This document shows positions 39,897 to 50,650 of a stretch of 64,000 nt of DNA, one piece after another. Within the stretch, counting starts at the first letter, position 1, and each line of letters starts with the position of its first letter. The translations under genes and the position numbers were made by a program. This DNA comes from Idiomarina baltica OS145 (lineage in GTDB: Bacteria; Pseudomonadota; Gammaproteobacteria; Enterobacterales; Alteromonadaceae), in assembly GCF_000152885.1 (NCBI RefSeq), contig NZ_CH672403.1:124510-188509 (forward strand). Reading direction: 5' to 3'. The notes below the pieces were generated by a model. The model was not told the DNA's origin. It worked only from the letters and a program-made list of their open reading frames with translations, and did no database searches.

Positions 39897-40793
39897 ATGT
39901 CTTCGAAGCATCCTATCATTGCGGTAACGGGTTCATCAGGTTCGGGAACTACCACGACAGGTCAAGCACTACGTCATATATTTCGGTCCCTCGATGTATC
40001 AGCTGCTTTCGTAGAAGGTGATAGTTTTCACCGTTATTCTCGACCAGAAATGGATGTCGCAATTCGTAAGGCGCAAGAGCAAGGGCGTCATATTAGTTAC
40101 TTTGGTCCTGAAGCAAATGACTTTGAACGGCTTGAGTCGCTGTTCGAAGAATATGGTCGCACAGGTAATGGGCAAATCCGACGTTACTTACACACCTTTG
40201 ATGACGCGGTACCCTACAATCAAATGCCCGGTACGTTTACGCCATGGGAAGACATGCCAGAAAACACCGACGCATTGTTCTATGAGGGGTTACATGGAGG
40301 CGTTTGCGGCGACGGTTATGATGTCGCTAAACACGTTGACTTATTGATTGGCATGGTACCCATCGTCAACTTAGAGTGGATCCAAAAGCTCGTTCGCGAT
40401 ACGCAGGACCGGGGGCATTCACGCGAGGCCGTCACGACCAGTATTATTCGTAGTATGGAAGATTACATTTACCATATTGTCCCTCAGTTCTCACGCACTC
40501 ATATAAACTTTCAGCGCGTTCCGACCGTTGATACCTCCAACCCGTTTAGCGCCAAAGAAATACCGTCTCATGACGAGAGCTTTGTCGTTATTCGTTTTCG
40601 TGGAATGAAAAACGTCGACTTCCCGTACTATCTGCAAATGATCGACGGTTCGTTTATGTCACGTACCAACACGCTTGTCGTGCCCGGTGGTAAACAAGCA
40701 CTCGCAATGGAGTTAATACTAACACCTTTAATTGAACAAATTATCGAGCGCAAAACGCAGTTGCGTACCCAAGTGGATTGGCTCGATAATTAA
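39897..40793 (+). CDS. Phosphoribulokinase-like kinase (PrkB type)
   Basis: The protein has 298 residues. The P loop is VTGSSGSGTTTTG near the N terminus, followed by VEGDSFHRYSRPEMDVA and LFYEGLHGG, which carry the ribulose-5-phosphate kinase pattern. No Rubisco or other Calvin-cycle gene is in the window, and the lineage is heterotrophic, so the true substrate is uncertain. In E. coli the homologue prkB lies next to the OsmC-family gene yhfA; here an OsmC-family gene is nearby too, separated by rlmJ. It converges on rlmJ with 4 bases between stops. Confidence 0.9.
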   Translation: MSSKHPIIAVTGSSGSGTTTTGQALRHIFRSLDVSAAFVEGDSFHRYSRPEMDVAIRKAQEQGRHISYFGPEANDFERLESLFEEYGRTGNGQIRRYLHTFDDAVPYNQMPGTFTPWEDMPENTDALFYEGLHGGVCGDGYDVAKHVDLLIGMVPIVNLEWIQKLVRDTQDRGHSREAVTTSIIRSMEDYIYHIVPQFSRTHINFQRVPTVDTSNPFSAKEIPSHDESFVVIRFRGMKNVDFPYYLQMIDGSFMSRTNTLVVPGGKQALAMELILTPLIEQIIERKTQLRTQVDWLDN

Positions 40794-40797
40794 GTCG

Positions 40798-41649
40798 TTA
40801 CTCTTCAACAAGCCAAAAAGTACGCGAATGAGCTGACTCATCTTGAGCAAGAACACGTTGCAGGTAGTTCATCACATCAGGTAACTGTTGCTGTATTCCA
40901 TAAGGTGGGTTAACCCAAACGTAACCGCACCCATAAAGACCGGCACTGGGGTCAGGCTCTTTTACCATCAGCTCAATCGCCAAGGTTTTTGGTAAGCCCT
41001 CTAGCTCACTGAGTTGACCGTAAAAGTCAGCCACTTTCGCATCGTCTTTGAGCGGAAACCAAACGGCAAAACTTCCCGCCGCCCAACGCTTAATACCCTG
41101 TTGGATAGCCGCTACAATATCATCAAACTCGTTAACCGATTCGAATGGTGGATCGATTAACACGAGTCCTCGCTTCTCATTGGGAGGCATTTTAGCTTTT
41201 AGTACTTCATAACCATCAAATGGCGCAAGTACCTCTAAGCGACTCGTTTGCTGCCCTTCAAGATTAGCCTTTAACGCCTCGGCATCTTCTATATGCAGCT
41301 CGCTCACAATATGTCTATCGTTCGCTCTCAATAATTGTTGCACTACCCAAGGCGAACCTGGATATGACTTCAACTCACCTTGCTCATTTAAACCTTCAAC
41401 AATATCTAAGTAAGGCTTAACAAAAGCTGGCGCATCGGCATCGTTCCACAGCCTGCCAATACCCTCTGGATACTCATTCGTTTTACCGGCTTGCTCAGAG
41501 GTCAGATCGTATAGCCCAATCCCGCCGTGGGTATCGAGCACACAAATAGGCTTGTCTTTCTGCTTGTAATAGTCAATCGCCATGACCAACAGAAGATGTT
41601 TGAATACGTCAGCAAAGTTGCCAGCGTGATAAATATGTCGATAATTCAC
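40798..41649 (-). CDS. rlmJ: 23S rRNA (adenine-2030-N6)-methyltransferase RlmJ
   Basis: The SAM-dependent enzyme has 283 residues (E. coli 280). The N terminus MNYRHIYHAGNFADVFKH is characteristic, and the N6-adenine methylase motif is DPPFE (in LVLIDPPFES). DTHGGIG forms the SAM loop. Its ATG overlaps the stop of the upstream OsmC-family gene by 4 bases. Confidence 0.96.
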   Translation of the reverse strand: MNYRHIYHAGNFADVFKHLLLVMAIDYYKQKDKPICVLDTHGGIGLYDLTSEQAGKTNEYPEGIGRLWNDADAPAFVKPYLDIVEGLNEQGELKSYPGSPWVVQQLLRANDRHIVSELHIEDAEALKANLEGQQTSRLEVLAPFDGYEVLKAKMPPNEKRGLVLIDPPFESVNEFDDIVAAIQQGIKRWAAGSFAVWFPLKDDAKVADFYGQLSELEGLPKTLAIELMVKEPDPSAGLYGCGYVWVNPPYGIQQQLPDVMNYLQRVLAQDESAHSRTFWLVEE

Positions 41650-42062
41650 GCTTCGATAATCTTATAACTGTGAGTCATCTCAACACTGGCTTCCAGCATT
41701 TTAGCGACCGAGCAATATTTATCGGCTGACAGCTTAACAGCTCTGTCCACATGCGTTTCGGCGACATTTTGTCCTGTTACCACGAATTCCAAATGCACCT
41801 TTTTAAACACTTTCGGGGTGTCACTCACTCGTTCACCGGTCACACGACATTCACAGTGCATGACCTTTTGTCGTGCCTTTTGTAGTATGCTCACCACATC
41901 CACTGAAGCACAACTTCCGGCAGCCATTAGTACCGCTTCCATGGGACTGGCAGATGTTTTAGCATGCCCATCAAGTACCATTTGATGGCCACTCCCAGAC
42001 TCGGCAACGAACGTCAAATCATCAAGCCACTTGACGGTCGCATTCAGGGTATTATCAGACAT
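41646..42062 (-). CDS. OsmC-family protein (YhfA-like)
   Basis: The protein has 138 residues. OsmC-type proteins reduce organic hydroperoxides through two cysteines. Both are in place: the first in AAGSCASVDVVSIL (about residue 51) and the second in KYCSVAKML (about 116). The sequence matches the YhfA subgroup, whose substrate is not defined. It overlaps rlmJ by 4 bases and follows a small unknown gene by 8 bases. Confidence 0.9.
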   Translation of the reverse strand: MSDNTLNATVKWLDDLTFVAESGSGHQMVLDGHAKTSASPMEAVLMAAGSCASVDVVSILQKARQKVMHCECRVTGERVSDTPKVFKKVHLEFVVTGQNVAETHVDRAVKLSADKYCSVAKMLEASVEMTHSYKIIEA

Positions 42063-42070
42063 AAAAGCAA

Positions 42071-42418
42071 TTAACCTTTAATATTGAGACGCTGATCGAA
42101 GAGGTTTTTTACTAAACTTACGAATTCAATAATGCAGGCCTCTTGTTGTTCGGAGGGATGATTGTTTAGAACAGAGGAAAGGATTTCTTCTAAATCGTAC
42201 ATGATAGCGTCAGCTTCTCTTACCATATCGAGCCGAGTATCTTGGTCGATATCATTTTGCTCGAACAACGCCATCATATGCTGAGAGAGCTGCTCCTCAA
42301 GCACATCACGTAGAGTGTAGTTAGCACTACCCGCTGGCAACTTCCGCTGTTCAAACAACGGAAGCTGCTCAGTCAAGTAGTGAATAAGTTCGACGTAACC
42401 GTCTGTCTCAGTAATCAT
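42071..42418 (-). CDS. Small acidic helical protein, possibly DUF3802
   Basis: The cytoplasmic protein has 115 residues, is acidic and appears mostly alpha-helical, with no transmembrane segment. The start (MITETDGYVELIHYLTEQL) and length recall the DUF3802 family of marine Gammaproteobacteria, but this is from memory and not certain. No function is known. It lies 12 bases after astD and 8 bases before the OsmC-family gene in a continuous leftward run. Confidence 0.65.
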   Translation of the reverse strand: MITETDGYVELIHYLTEQLPLFEQRKLPAGSANYTLRDVLEEQLSQHMMALFEQNDIDQDTRLDMVREADAIMYDLEEILSSVLNNHPSEQQEACIIEFVSLVKNLFDQRLNIKG

Positions 42419-42430
42419 TGAGATAACTTA

Positions 42431-43903
42431 TTAAAATTTAAGCCCCGGCGCTAGTGTTTCTGGCAAACTTTGTGTATCAGCTTCGACGGAAGCCACAGGG
42501 TAAGAGCAGTAATCTGCTGCATAATAAGCACTTGCGCGGTGGTTACCGCTCGCACCAATGCCACCAAAAGGAGCTGCACTGCTTGCACCTGTGATCGGTT
42601 TGTTCCAATTAACAATGCCAGCACGAATGTGCTTAAAGAAATGACGATAAGTCGCTTCGTCATCACACAGAATGCCTGCTGACAACCCATAGCGCGTATC
42701 GTTTGCTTTAGCAATCGCATCGTCTAGATCGTTAAAGCGGTAAACTTTAAGCATTGGACCAAAGTACTCTTCATCAGGCGCATGTTCGACACCCGACATA
42801 TCAATTATACCCGGCGTAACAAAGCCTAAGTTACTGTCTTTCTGCTTAAGCTTAACCAATGGTTTACCACCGAGTTGAACGAGCTCATTCTGCGCATCCA
42901 CCATTTGACTCGCGGCTTTTGCAGAAATCATTGCGCCCATGAACGGCTGAGGGTCAGCATCGTAGTCATCAACGAGAATGTTTTCGGTCACTTCCACCAG
43001 ACGGTCGAGTACTTTGCCGCCCATTTCGGTGTTTTCGATAAACAGTTTACGCGCACAAGTACAACGTTGACCGGAAGTGATAAACGCTGACTGGACAATG
43101 TTATGTACAGCGGCATCGACATCAGTAATGTTGGTAACGATTAACGGGTTATTGCCGCCCATTTCCAACGCTAAGATTTTATCAGGACGTCCACCAAATT
43201 GTTTATGTAACAAGTGCCCGGTATTCGAAGATCCCGTAAAGTATAGGCCGTCGATCTGTGGATGGACTGACAGCGCTTTACCGGTTTCGACTTCACCCTG
43301 AACCAAGTTCAGCACGCCCGCTGGCAGGCCGGCTTCTTGCCACAACTCGACCGTAACCTGAGCCACATGAGGCGTCAGTTCAGACGGCTTAAACACCACC
43401 GTGTTGCCAGCGATCAAAGCAGGGACAATGTGACCGTTCGGTAAGTGCCCTGGGAAGTTATAAGGACCATAAACAGCGACTACGCCATGAGGCTTGTGAC
43501 GAATAAACGCCTTCGCGCCTGGCATCTCGTTTTCTACTGTCCCTGTGCGCTCTTGATATGCACGCTCAGAGATACCGACTTTACCGATCATCGCACCCAC
43601 TTCAGTGCGTGTTTCCCAAACCGGTTTGCCTGTTTCGGCCGCCATCACGCGTGCTAAACGTTCTTTGTTTTGCTCAAGTAATTCCGAAAACTTTTTACAA
43701 ATAGCTAAGCGATCTTCAAATGAAGTGTGAGACCACTCAGGAAATGCCGCACGAGCAGCCATAACCGCTGTATCAACTTGTTGCTCGGATGCACTTTCAC
43801 CGCTCCAAACAACTTCATTACGTGCAGGATCAATCGACTTAAAGGTTTTACCTTCGCCCGCGAGCCATTGATCGTTAATAAACTGTACATTAGAACTCAT
43901 CAT
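42431..43903 (-). CDS. astD: Succinylglutamate-semialdehyde dehydrogenase AstD
   Basis: It oxidises N-succinylglutamate semialdehyde in the arginine succinyltransferase (AST) pathway. The 490-residue aldehyde dehydrogenase has the NAD-site text [12 protein letters not shown] and [13 protein letters not shown] with the general-base Glu, and [13 protein letters not shown] with the catalytic Cys. CAGGAG precedes two adjacent ATG codons (43903 and 43900). It follows astA by 10 bases. Confidence 0.95.
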   Translation of the reverse strand: MMSSNVQFINDQWLAGEGKTFKSIDPARNEVVWSGESASEQQVDTAVMAARAAFPEWSHTSFEDRLAICKKFSELLEQNKERLARVMAAETGKPVWETRTEVGAMIGKVGISERAYQERTGTVENEMPGAKAFIRHKPHGVVAVYGPYNFPGHLPNGHIVPALIAGNTVVFKPSELTPHVAQVTVELWQEAGLPAGVLNLVQGEVETGKALSVHPQIDGLYFTGSSNTGHLLHKQFGGRPDKILALEMGGNNPLIVTNITDVDAAVHNIVQSAFITSGQRCTCARKLFIENTEMGGKVLDRLVEVTENILVDDYDADPQPFMGAMISAKAASQMVDAQNELVQLGGKPLVKLKQKDSNLGFVTPGIIDMSGVEHAPDEEYFGPMLKVYRFNDLDDAIAKANDTRYGLSAGILCDDEATYRHFFKHIRAGIVNWNKPITGASSAAPFGGIGASGNHRASAYYAADYCSYPVASVEADTQSLPETLAPGLKF

Positions 43904-43913
43904 TGTTCTCCTG

Positions 43914-44939
43914 TTACAGAGCCACGATACGCACCGTATCGCCCTCAGAAAGATTCAATTTATCCGCTTGCTCAGCGCTCAATTGCACTTTTTCAGAGCC
44001 TTCAACGTGACGAACCTGAGCTGCTCTAAATGATTCAATTTGTGTGTTGCATATAATATGAGGTGTTGCACTCTCAGCATCTACTGGCGTATCGACCAGC
44101 ACCACCTCTTTTAAAACACTATTACGTACACTACGTAAGTTCTGGACTTCTGCCTCAACCGTTGGTCCTGCGTCGAAAATATCGACAAAGCCACGGAACC
44201 TAAAGCCTTCAGACTCGAGTAGTTTTAACGCCGGTCGCGTATTATCGTGCACTTTGCCGATCACTTCTCTTGCCTTCTCTGGCAACAGTGATGTGTAAAT
44301 CGGGTAGCGCGGCATGAGTTCAGCAATAAAGGTTTTATCGCCAATACCACTCAAGTAATCTGCTTTGGGGAAGTCCATCGAGAAAAAATGTTGTTCCAAC
44401 CAATCCCAGAAAGGGGATGCGCCATCGTCGTCACACACGCCACGCATTTCGGCAATCACCCAATCGCTAAAGCGTTGTTTGAATTGCGCTAAAAACAGCA
44501 TCCGAAAACGTGAAAGCGTGCGGCCATTTAGGTTGTGACGATACGGTTCACGTAAGAACAACGTGCATAGCTCTGAAACACCTGTGTAGTCATTACATAA
44601 TGACAATGTCTCGAGCGTGTTATGAATGTTTAGCTTCTCAGAATGGTGCACGACCTTACCTAAGCGGTAATGCCAAAACGCTTCCGTCAACCCAACGGCT
44701 GCCTCAATACCACTGACACCGGCAATTTCGCCCGTTTCGGTATCTTCCATGACGAACAGATAACTTTCATCGCCTGGGGTCGCTACATCTTGCTTGGCAA
44801 AAGCAGCTTGCGCTCGAGCGATTCTTCGCTCGAGCAAACCTTGATCAATTGGCAACGATGTAAATCCATGCCCAGACTCTACCGCACAACTATATAGCGC
44901 TTCGTAATCTGCTGCCTCTATCGGTCGAATAACCAACAT
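43914..44939 (-). CDS. astA: Arginine N-succinyltransferase AstA
   Basis: It transfers succinate from succinyl-CoA to arginine, the first AST step. The 341-residue protein has the family text [15 protein letters not shown], the [25 protein letters not shown] region, [20 protein letters not shown] and [13 protein letters not shown]. It lies between argD/astC and astD in the same direction with short gaps (13 and 10 bases). Confidence 0.95.
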   Translation of the reverse strand: MLVIRPIEAADYEALYSCAVESGHGFTSLPIDQGLLERRIARAQAAFAKQDVATPGDESYLFVMEDTETGEIAGVSGIEAAVGLTEAFWHYRLGKVVHHSEKLNIHNTLETLSLCNDYTGVSELCTLFLREPYRHNLNGRTLSRFRMLFLAQFKQRFSDWVIAEMRGVCDDDGASPFWDWLEQHFFSMDFPKADYLSGIGDKTFIAELMPRYPIYTSLLPEKAREVIGKVHDNTRPALKLLESEGFRFRGFVDIFDAGPTVEAEVQNLRSVRNSVLKEVVLVDTPVDAESATPHIICNTQIESFRAAQVRHVEGSEKVQLSAEQADKLNLSEGDTVRIVAL

Positions 44940-44952
44940 ACAGGGTCCTCAA

Positions 44953-46179
<1,227 letters not shown>

Positions 46180-46410
46180 TCACTTCCTTATCGCTTACAG
46201 CGAATTAGTTAACTTAACAATCACGAATGATTTTAAAGGATATATTATGCCAAAAATTGAGCAATTTGTCTGCGTAAATCAGGTATGAATGGGGCGAAAG
46301 CCGTGATATGCAGTAGTTTTGCAAAGAATGCGAATAACTATCCACAAACGCGGCTTAAAGTAGAATGAATACGCACAATTTTTTCTAAAGTTTAAAAACA
46401 GCGCGGTCGG

Positions 46411-47589
46411 TTACTTTGGCACGTTAAATTTTGGACGCTTCAAATTGAGCGTATTTAGTTCGGCAACAAGACCGGCGTCAACGTCATAGCGCCGCAGTAG
46501 ATGTGAGCCCTCTTCAACACTGGCGAGCTCGACCTCACGTAACATACGAAACTCACAAAACGCATTCGCTTGGGACAAGACTTTCGCATAATCAGAGTCA
46601 AAGTCATCCACATCGTGCGCTTGGTGAAAGTTTTGCAAATGTTGACTGATCGGCACTCGCTGCAGACCCCACCCCTCAGAGACAATGTAACTTACACGCT
46701 TATCTTGCTCGAGCATCAAATTACGTAAAAATCGCTCGTCTGGTGTGATGCTGATGAGTGCGCTGTGGCGCTCTGGACTACTGTCGTTAATCGAAGCGAT
46801 TGCCATTTCACGTTGGATCTCATCAAATACACGTAAGTACAATTTAGTCAGCGCCACTTTTCCTAATTCATGAAACATACCGAGCGTAAACGCCAAGACA
46901 GGATCCTTGAGTTGTTGCCGTTCGGCGATTGCTTGCGCGATGATCGCTGTTCCCAATGAATGTTCCCACACTTTCCTGCGAAACAATGTAAAGGGTTGCG
47001 TGGAAGGCGGCAGCCAATTCTGCATGATGTAAGCAGGCGCCAATAAACGGAGGTTTTCCGTACCCATGAAGCTCATCGCTGTTCGCAGATTCTCTAGTTT
47101 TACCTTTTTACTCTGCTTACGTTGGTCAATAAATGGGGGCTGATTAACCGTTTTTAAGACCCCATTATGAAACCAATCCATGCCTTGCACGATATCTTCG
47201 ATACGTCTCATCGACGCCGCTTTAGTGCTCAGAATATCAAGTAGATCCGGCAGTTTTTCAGGAAGCGGGATCAGCTTTTCACGGATATAATCTCTATCGT
47301 CAAGTTGAGCTAAAATACGACGATAGATATTTTCATGAAGCTCATCCGAAACCCGATCTTGGTAGCGTTGACGAGCACGCGCTAAACGTTCACGTTCATC
47401 ATAGTTAATTTGTTCGACTTGCAATAACCGACGCTTTTGCTCTTGAACTTCACTTTCTACTCCATCCGCTTTATCTTTACTTTTACGGGCAAATGGAAAG
47501 CTAATCAGATAGTTAATAAAACGCTTCTCAAGACGAAATGCGGGGTCCTTGCTTCCACCTTCGGTCGATACAGCAAAAAAATCAAACAT
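46411..47589 (-). CDS. HDOD-domain signalling protein
   Basis: The protein has 392 residues and no membrane segment. Residues about 35-90 form a charged coiled coil, followed by a linker. Residues about 190-330 carry an HDOD domain (LGTAIIAQAIAERQ; FTLGMFHELGKVALTKLY), an HD-related fold that usually lacks phosphodiesterase activity and acts in signalling. Here an HE pair replaces the HD metal pair, as expected for HDOD. Partner unknown. It lies between the arginine genes and pabA, in the same direction. Confidence 0.85.
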   Translation of the reverse strand: MFDFFAVSTEGGSKDPAFRLEKRFINYLISFPFARKSKDKADGVESEVQEQKRRLLQVEQINYDERERLARARQRYQDRVSDELHENIYRRILAQLDDRDYIREKLIPLPEKLPDLLDILSTKAASMRRIEDIVQGMDWFHNGVLKTVNQPPFIDQRKQSKKVKLENLRTAMSFMGTENLRLLAPAYIMQNWLPPSTQPFTLFRRKVWEHSLGTAIIAQAIAERQQLKDPVLAFTLGMFHELGKVALTKLYLRVFDEIQREMAIASINDSSPERHSALISITPDERFLRNLMLEQDKRVSYIVSEGWGLQRVPISQHLQNFHQAHDVDDFDSDYAKVLSQANAFCEFRMLREVELASVEEGSHLLRRYDVDAGLVAELNTLNLKRPKFNVPK

Positions 47590-47657
47590 TTAACAGTATA
47601 CTCTTGTTAACAATAGCTGGCTCAAATACACATAGAATGGCGCAAGACTATAGCATG

Positions 47658-48257
47658 CTAGGAGTTTAGCTCTGCTAAAAAGTTGCCAATAATCCTATGC
47701 CCCATTTTCGTAAGTACCGATTCTGGATGAAACTGCACGCCAAAAATTGGTAATCGCCTGTGCCTCATCCCCATCACCTCGACACCAAAATTGTCCGTTT
47801 CTACCCAGGCATCTACAACAAAGTCGTCCGGGATAGTATGTTGCTCAACAATCAGTGAGTGATATCGAGTTACTTCAATTGGCGACGGCAGCCCCATATA
47901 AAGTCCTTTTCCACTATGGGTTACCTCCGACACTTTTCCGTGCATGACACGCGGCGCTCTCACCACTTGCGCCCCCCACACCTGAGCGATTGCCTGATGA
48001 CCAAGACATACTCCGAGGATTGGCATATGGCCCGCACAAGCCTCTATCGCAGCCAACGACAGCCCGGACTCATTAGGACTACAAGGCCCTGGCGAAATAA
48101 CTAAGGCGCGAGGTTGCCGTGCCAGCAGCTCTGACAGCGAAATGGCGTCGTTACGCACGACCCATACCGACTCGCCTAGCTCCTCAAAGTAACGGGCTAA
48201 GTTGTAAGTGAATGAATCGTAGTTGTCGATTAACGCGATCACGCGTGGTGACCTCAC
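47658..48257 (-). CDS. pabA: Aminodeoxychorismate synthase glutaminase subunit
   Basis: It supplies ammonia from glutamine to PabB for folate synthesis, and could also serve anthranilate synthase. The class I glutamine amidotransferase has 199 residues. The nucleophile is Cys84 in [11 protein letters not shown], and the His-Glu pair is in [20 protein letters not shown] is the N-terminal signature. The trpG assignment is less likely because no trp operon genes other than trpS are near and pabA-argD proximity is known in E. coli. The GTG start overlaps the trpS stop by 4 bases. Confidence 0.9.
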   Translation of the reverse strand: MRSPRVIALIDNYDSFTYNLARYFEELGESVWVVRNDAISLSELLARQPRALVISPGPCSPNESGLSLAAIEACAGHMPILGVCLGHQAIAQVWGAQVVRAPRVMHGKVSEVTHSGKGLYMGLPSPIEVTRYHSLIVEQHTIPDDFVVDAWVETDNFGVEVMGMRHRRLPIFGVQFHPESVLTKMGHRIIGNFLAELNS

Positions 48258-49264
48258 TGACCAGGATATTGTACAAAGCCAACCGCTTTGTAGACATCTG
48301 ACAGCGTTTGATGAGCAGCTTCCCGCGCCTTGTCAGCACCTTTCTTCATGACTTGATTTAAAAACTCACGGTCGTTTCGCATGTCGTGATAGCGTTGTTG
48401 AATCGGTTCCAGCATGGCGACGACAGCCTCTGCAACGTCTTTTTTCAAATGACCGTACATCTTATCTTCATACTCAGGGACAAGCTCATCAATACCACGA
48501 CCTGTCGCTGCTGACATAATACTCAACAAATTGGACACACCCGGCTTCTCTTGTTGGTCAAAGTAAATGCGCGCTTTCTCATCCGAGTCAGTAACCGCTT
48601 TTTTGATTTTTTTGAGGATTTTTTTAGGTTCCTCTAATAAACCCACATAGTTGTTCGGGTTGTCATCTGACTTTGACATTTTCTTAGTTGGGTCTTGTAG
48701 CGACATCACTCGAGCACCGACTTTAGGAATCATCGGCTCAGGAATTTTGAACACCTCTCCATACAAATTATTAAAGCGTTCAGCGACGTTTCGCGCGAGT
48801 TCCAAATGTTGTTTTTGATCATCACCCACCGGCACCTCGTTGGCTTGGTAGAGCAAAATATCAGCCGCCATCAGTGCTGGGTATGTGAATAGTCCCGCAT
48901 TGATATTGTTGGCATGACGCTGCGACTTATCTTTAAACTGCGTCATTCGATTCAGTTCACCCATTTGCGTGTAGCAATTTAAAATCCACGCCAACTGGGC
49001 ATGTTCTGGTACATGTGACTGAATAAATACTGTGCTTTGTTCGGGATCAAGACCGCAGGCGAGATACAATGCCAAACCATCAAGGGTCGCCTCTTGCAGT
49101 TTTTCAGGCTCCTGGCGCACAGTAATCGCATGCAGATCGACCAACATAAATTTGCAGTCATGGGTCGCTTGCATATTCACCCACTGACGCAATGCGCCGA
49201 TGTAATTACCAATTGATAGTTGTCCTGAAGGTTGGCAGCCACTTAATACAATAGGTTTCGACAT
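48254..49264 (-). CDS. trpS: Tryptophanyl-tRNA synthetase
   Basis: The class I synthetase has 336 residues (E. coli 334). [14 protein letters not shown] holds the HIGH-like signature and KMSKSDDN the KMSKS loop; [16 protein letters not shown] is typical of bacterial TrpS. It lies 26 bases after rpe and overlaps pabA by 4 bases, so rpe-trpS-pabA is probably one transcript. In E. coli a phosphatase gene (gph) sits between rpe and trpS; here it is absent. Confidence 0.97.
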   Translation of the reverse strand: MSKPIVLSGCQPSGQLSIGNYIGALRQWVNMQATHDCKFMLVDLHAITVRQEPEKLQEATLDGLALYLACGLDPEQSTVFIQSHVPEHAQLAWILNCYTQMGELNRMTQFKDKSQRHANNINAGLFTYPALMAADILLYQANEVPVGDDQKQHLELARNVAERFNNLYGEVFKIPEPMIPKVGARVMSLQDPTKKMSKSDDNPNNYVGLLEEPKKILKKIKKAVTDSDEKARIYFDQQEKPGVSNLLSIMSAATGRGIDELVPEYEDKMYGHLKKDVAEAVVAMLEPIQQRYHDMRNDREFLNQVMKKGADKAREAAHQTLSDVYKAVGFVQYPGQ

Positions 49265-49290
49265 CTTAATTTGCTTCCTAACTGAATAAT

Positions 49291-49956
49291 TTAATTTGCG
49301 TTAATCGCTTGCTTCATCGTACGGATAACCTCGGCATAATCGTCGGCATTAAAAATCGCCGAACCTGCAACAAACATGTCGGCACCCGCCTGCGCAATTT
49401 CACCGATATTGTCGCAATTTACTCCGCCGTCGACCTCTAAACGAATATCACGCCCACTTGCGTCAATCCGTTCGCGCACTTGACGAAGCTTATCTAACGT
49501 TCCCGGGATGAACTTCTGCCCCCCAAAACCAGGGTTAACTGACATCAAGAGGATCAAATCGATTTTATCCATCACATAATCGAGATAATGCAATGGCGTC
49601 GCCGGATTAAATACGAGACCCGCCTGACACCCGTGTTCCTTTATTGTCTGAATCGTACGATCGACATGTTCAGATGCTTCAGGGTGAAAAGAAATAATAG
49701 AAGCCCCAGCCGCAGCAAAATCGGGCACGATTCGATCAACCGGCTTAACCATAAGGTGGACATCGATAGGTGCTGTGACGCCATAGTCCCGCAACGCCTT
49801 ACACACCATTGGACCAATGGTTAGATTGGGCACATAGTGATTGTCCATGACATCAAAGTGGATAACGTCAGCGCCCGCGGCTAACACATTATTCACTTCC
49901 TCGCCCAGACGCGCGAAGTCGGCAGATAAAATCGAGGGTGCAATTAACGGCTGCAT
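49291..49956 (-). CDS. rpe: Ribulose-phosphate 3-epimerase
   Basis: It interconverts ribulose-5-phosphate and xylulose-5-phosphate in the pentose phosphate pathway. The TIM-barrel protein has 221 residues. [54 protein letters not shown] and VDGGVN show the full metal and catalytic set. A GGAG site precedes the ATG. It is the first gene of the leftward rpe-trpS-pabA run. Confidence 0.97.
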   Translation of the reverse strand: MQPLIAPSILSADFARLGEEVNNVLAAGADVIHFDVMDNHYVPNLTIGPMVCKALRDYGVTAPIDVHLMVKPVDRIVPDFAAAGASIISFHPEASEHVDRTIQTIKEHGCQAGLVFNPATPLHYLDYVMDKIDLILLMSVNPGFGGQKFIPGTLDKLRQVRERIDASGRDIRLEVDGGVNCDNIGEIAQAGADMFVAGSAIFNADDYAEVIRTMKQAINAN

Positions 49957-50089
49957 GGGTCATCTCCGTTTTTAAAAGTGCGCGCATTATAGCACCGAAA
50001 AGATGACAAAAAAATTCGTAATATCGACTAGCATTTTCAGCAATTCGCTGATAAATTAATCAGAATTGTTAATGATAAAGGTGCTGACC

Positions 50090-50422
50090 ATGAAAACATC
50101 CGCTAAATATGCAGCGCTCGCTGTCGGCGTGATTCTCACGGCTTCAGGCGTTTTTGCCCTGAGCCAAGGTCCTGCTTTTGTCTCTAAACAAGCTGCTAAC
50201 TCAACACAACGTTGCGAAGTGTTACTCAACGCCTCCGAAATTAAGCAGTCAAGTGCACAGTGCCAAGCACCTAGCACGAAAGTGACTTGGTCCAACTGGT
50301 TTAAAGGTGAGAGTCGCTCTACCCAGTTTCACTTCTTCGATTTAATCGAACTCCTTTTCAGCTCATCCGAAGAGCATACGCCCCAGTCGACCTCTAGCTA
50401 TAATAGTCAGACAGCCTTATAA
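50090..50422 (+). CDS. Small exported protein of unknown function
   Basis: The protein has 110 residues from the ATG at 50090, chosen for the AAAGGTG site before it. A signal sequence (KTSAKYAALAVGVILTASGVFA) is followed by a Ser/Gln-rich mature part with two cysteines. I do not recognise a family. It lies 9 bases before a DUF2970 gene and is divergent from rpe, separated by about 130 AT-rich bases. Confidence 0.65.
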   Translation: MKTSAKYAALAVGVILTASGVFALSQGPAFVSKQAANSTQRCEVLLNASEIKQSSAQCQAPSTKVTWSNWFKGESRSTQFHFFDLIELLFSSSEEHTPQSTSSYNSQTAL

Positions 50423-50431
50423 CCGAATATT

Positions 50432-50644
50432 ATGCAGATTGCGCGAATGAGCCAAGGCTCCATTTTGCAAACACTCTTGAGTGTTATTGCGGCTTTTTTT
50501 GGCGTACAAACAGATAAAAACCGCCAACGTGACTTCAATAAAAAAAGTCCTGTGCCTTTTATCGTCGTTGGCATCATTTTGGCGGTCTTAATGGTGATAG
50601 GCATTATGCTCATCGTCAAATGGGTGTTAGCCACCCATTCTTAA
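50432..50644 (+). CDS. DUF2970 small membrane protein
   Basis: The protein has 70 residues. LLSVIAAFFGVQTDKNRQRDF is the DUF2970 signature, and one hydrophobic helix (FIVVGIILAVLMVIGIMLIV) near the C terminus anchors it. The function is unknown. It converges on prlC with 6 bases between stops, with no visible terminator. Confidence 0.85.
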   Translation: MQIARMSQGSILQTLLSVIAAFFGVQTDKNRQRDFNKKSPVPFIVVGIILAVLMVIGIMLIVKWVLATHS

Positions 50645-50650
50645 TCGTTA

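Noticed and set aside
40018-40347. Alternative-frame reading inside the phosphoribulokinase-like gene
   Set aside because: It is embedded in a clearly conserved kinase with a P loop. No independent evidence.
46247-46288. Short plus-strand frame of 13 codons after AAAGGA, upstream of argD
   Set aside because: Too short to support as a gene, with no terminator or conservation evidence. Could be a chance ribosome-site match.
46300-46380. ArgR-box-like text (TGAAT repeats) upstream of argD
   Set aside because: Half sites lack the matching inverted halves at the proper spacing, so an ArgR operator cannot be claimed.
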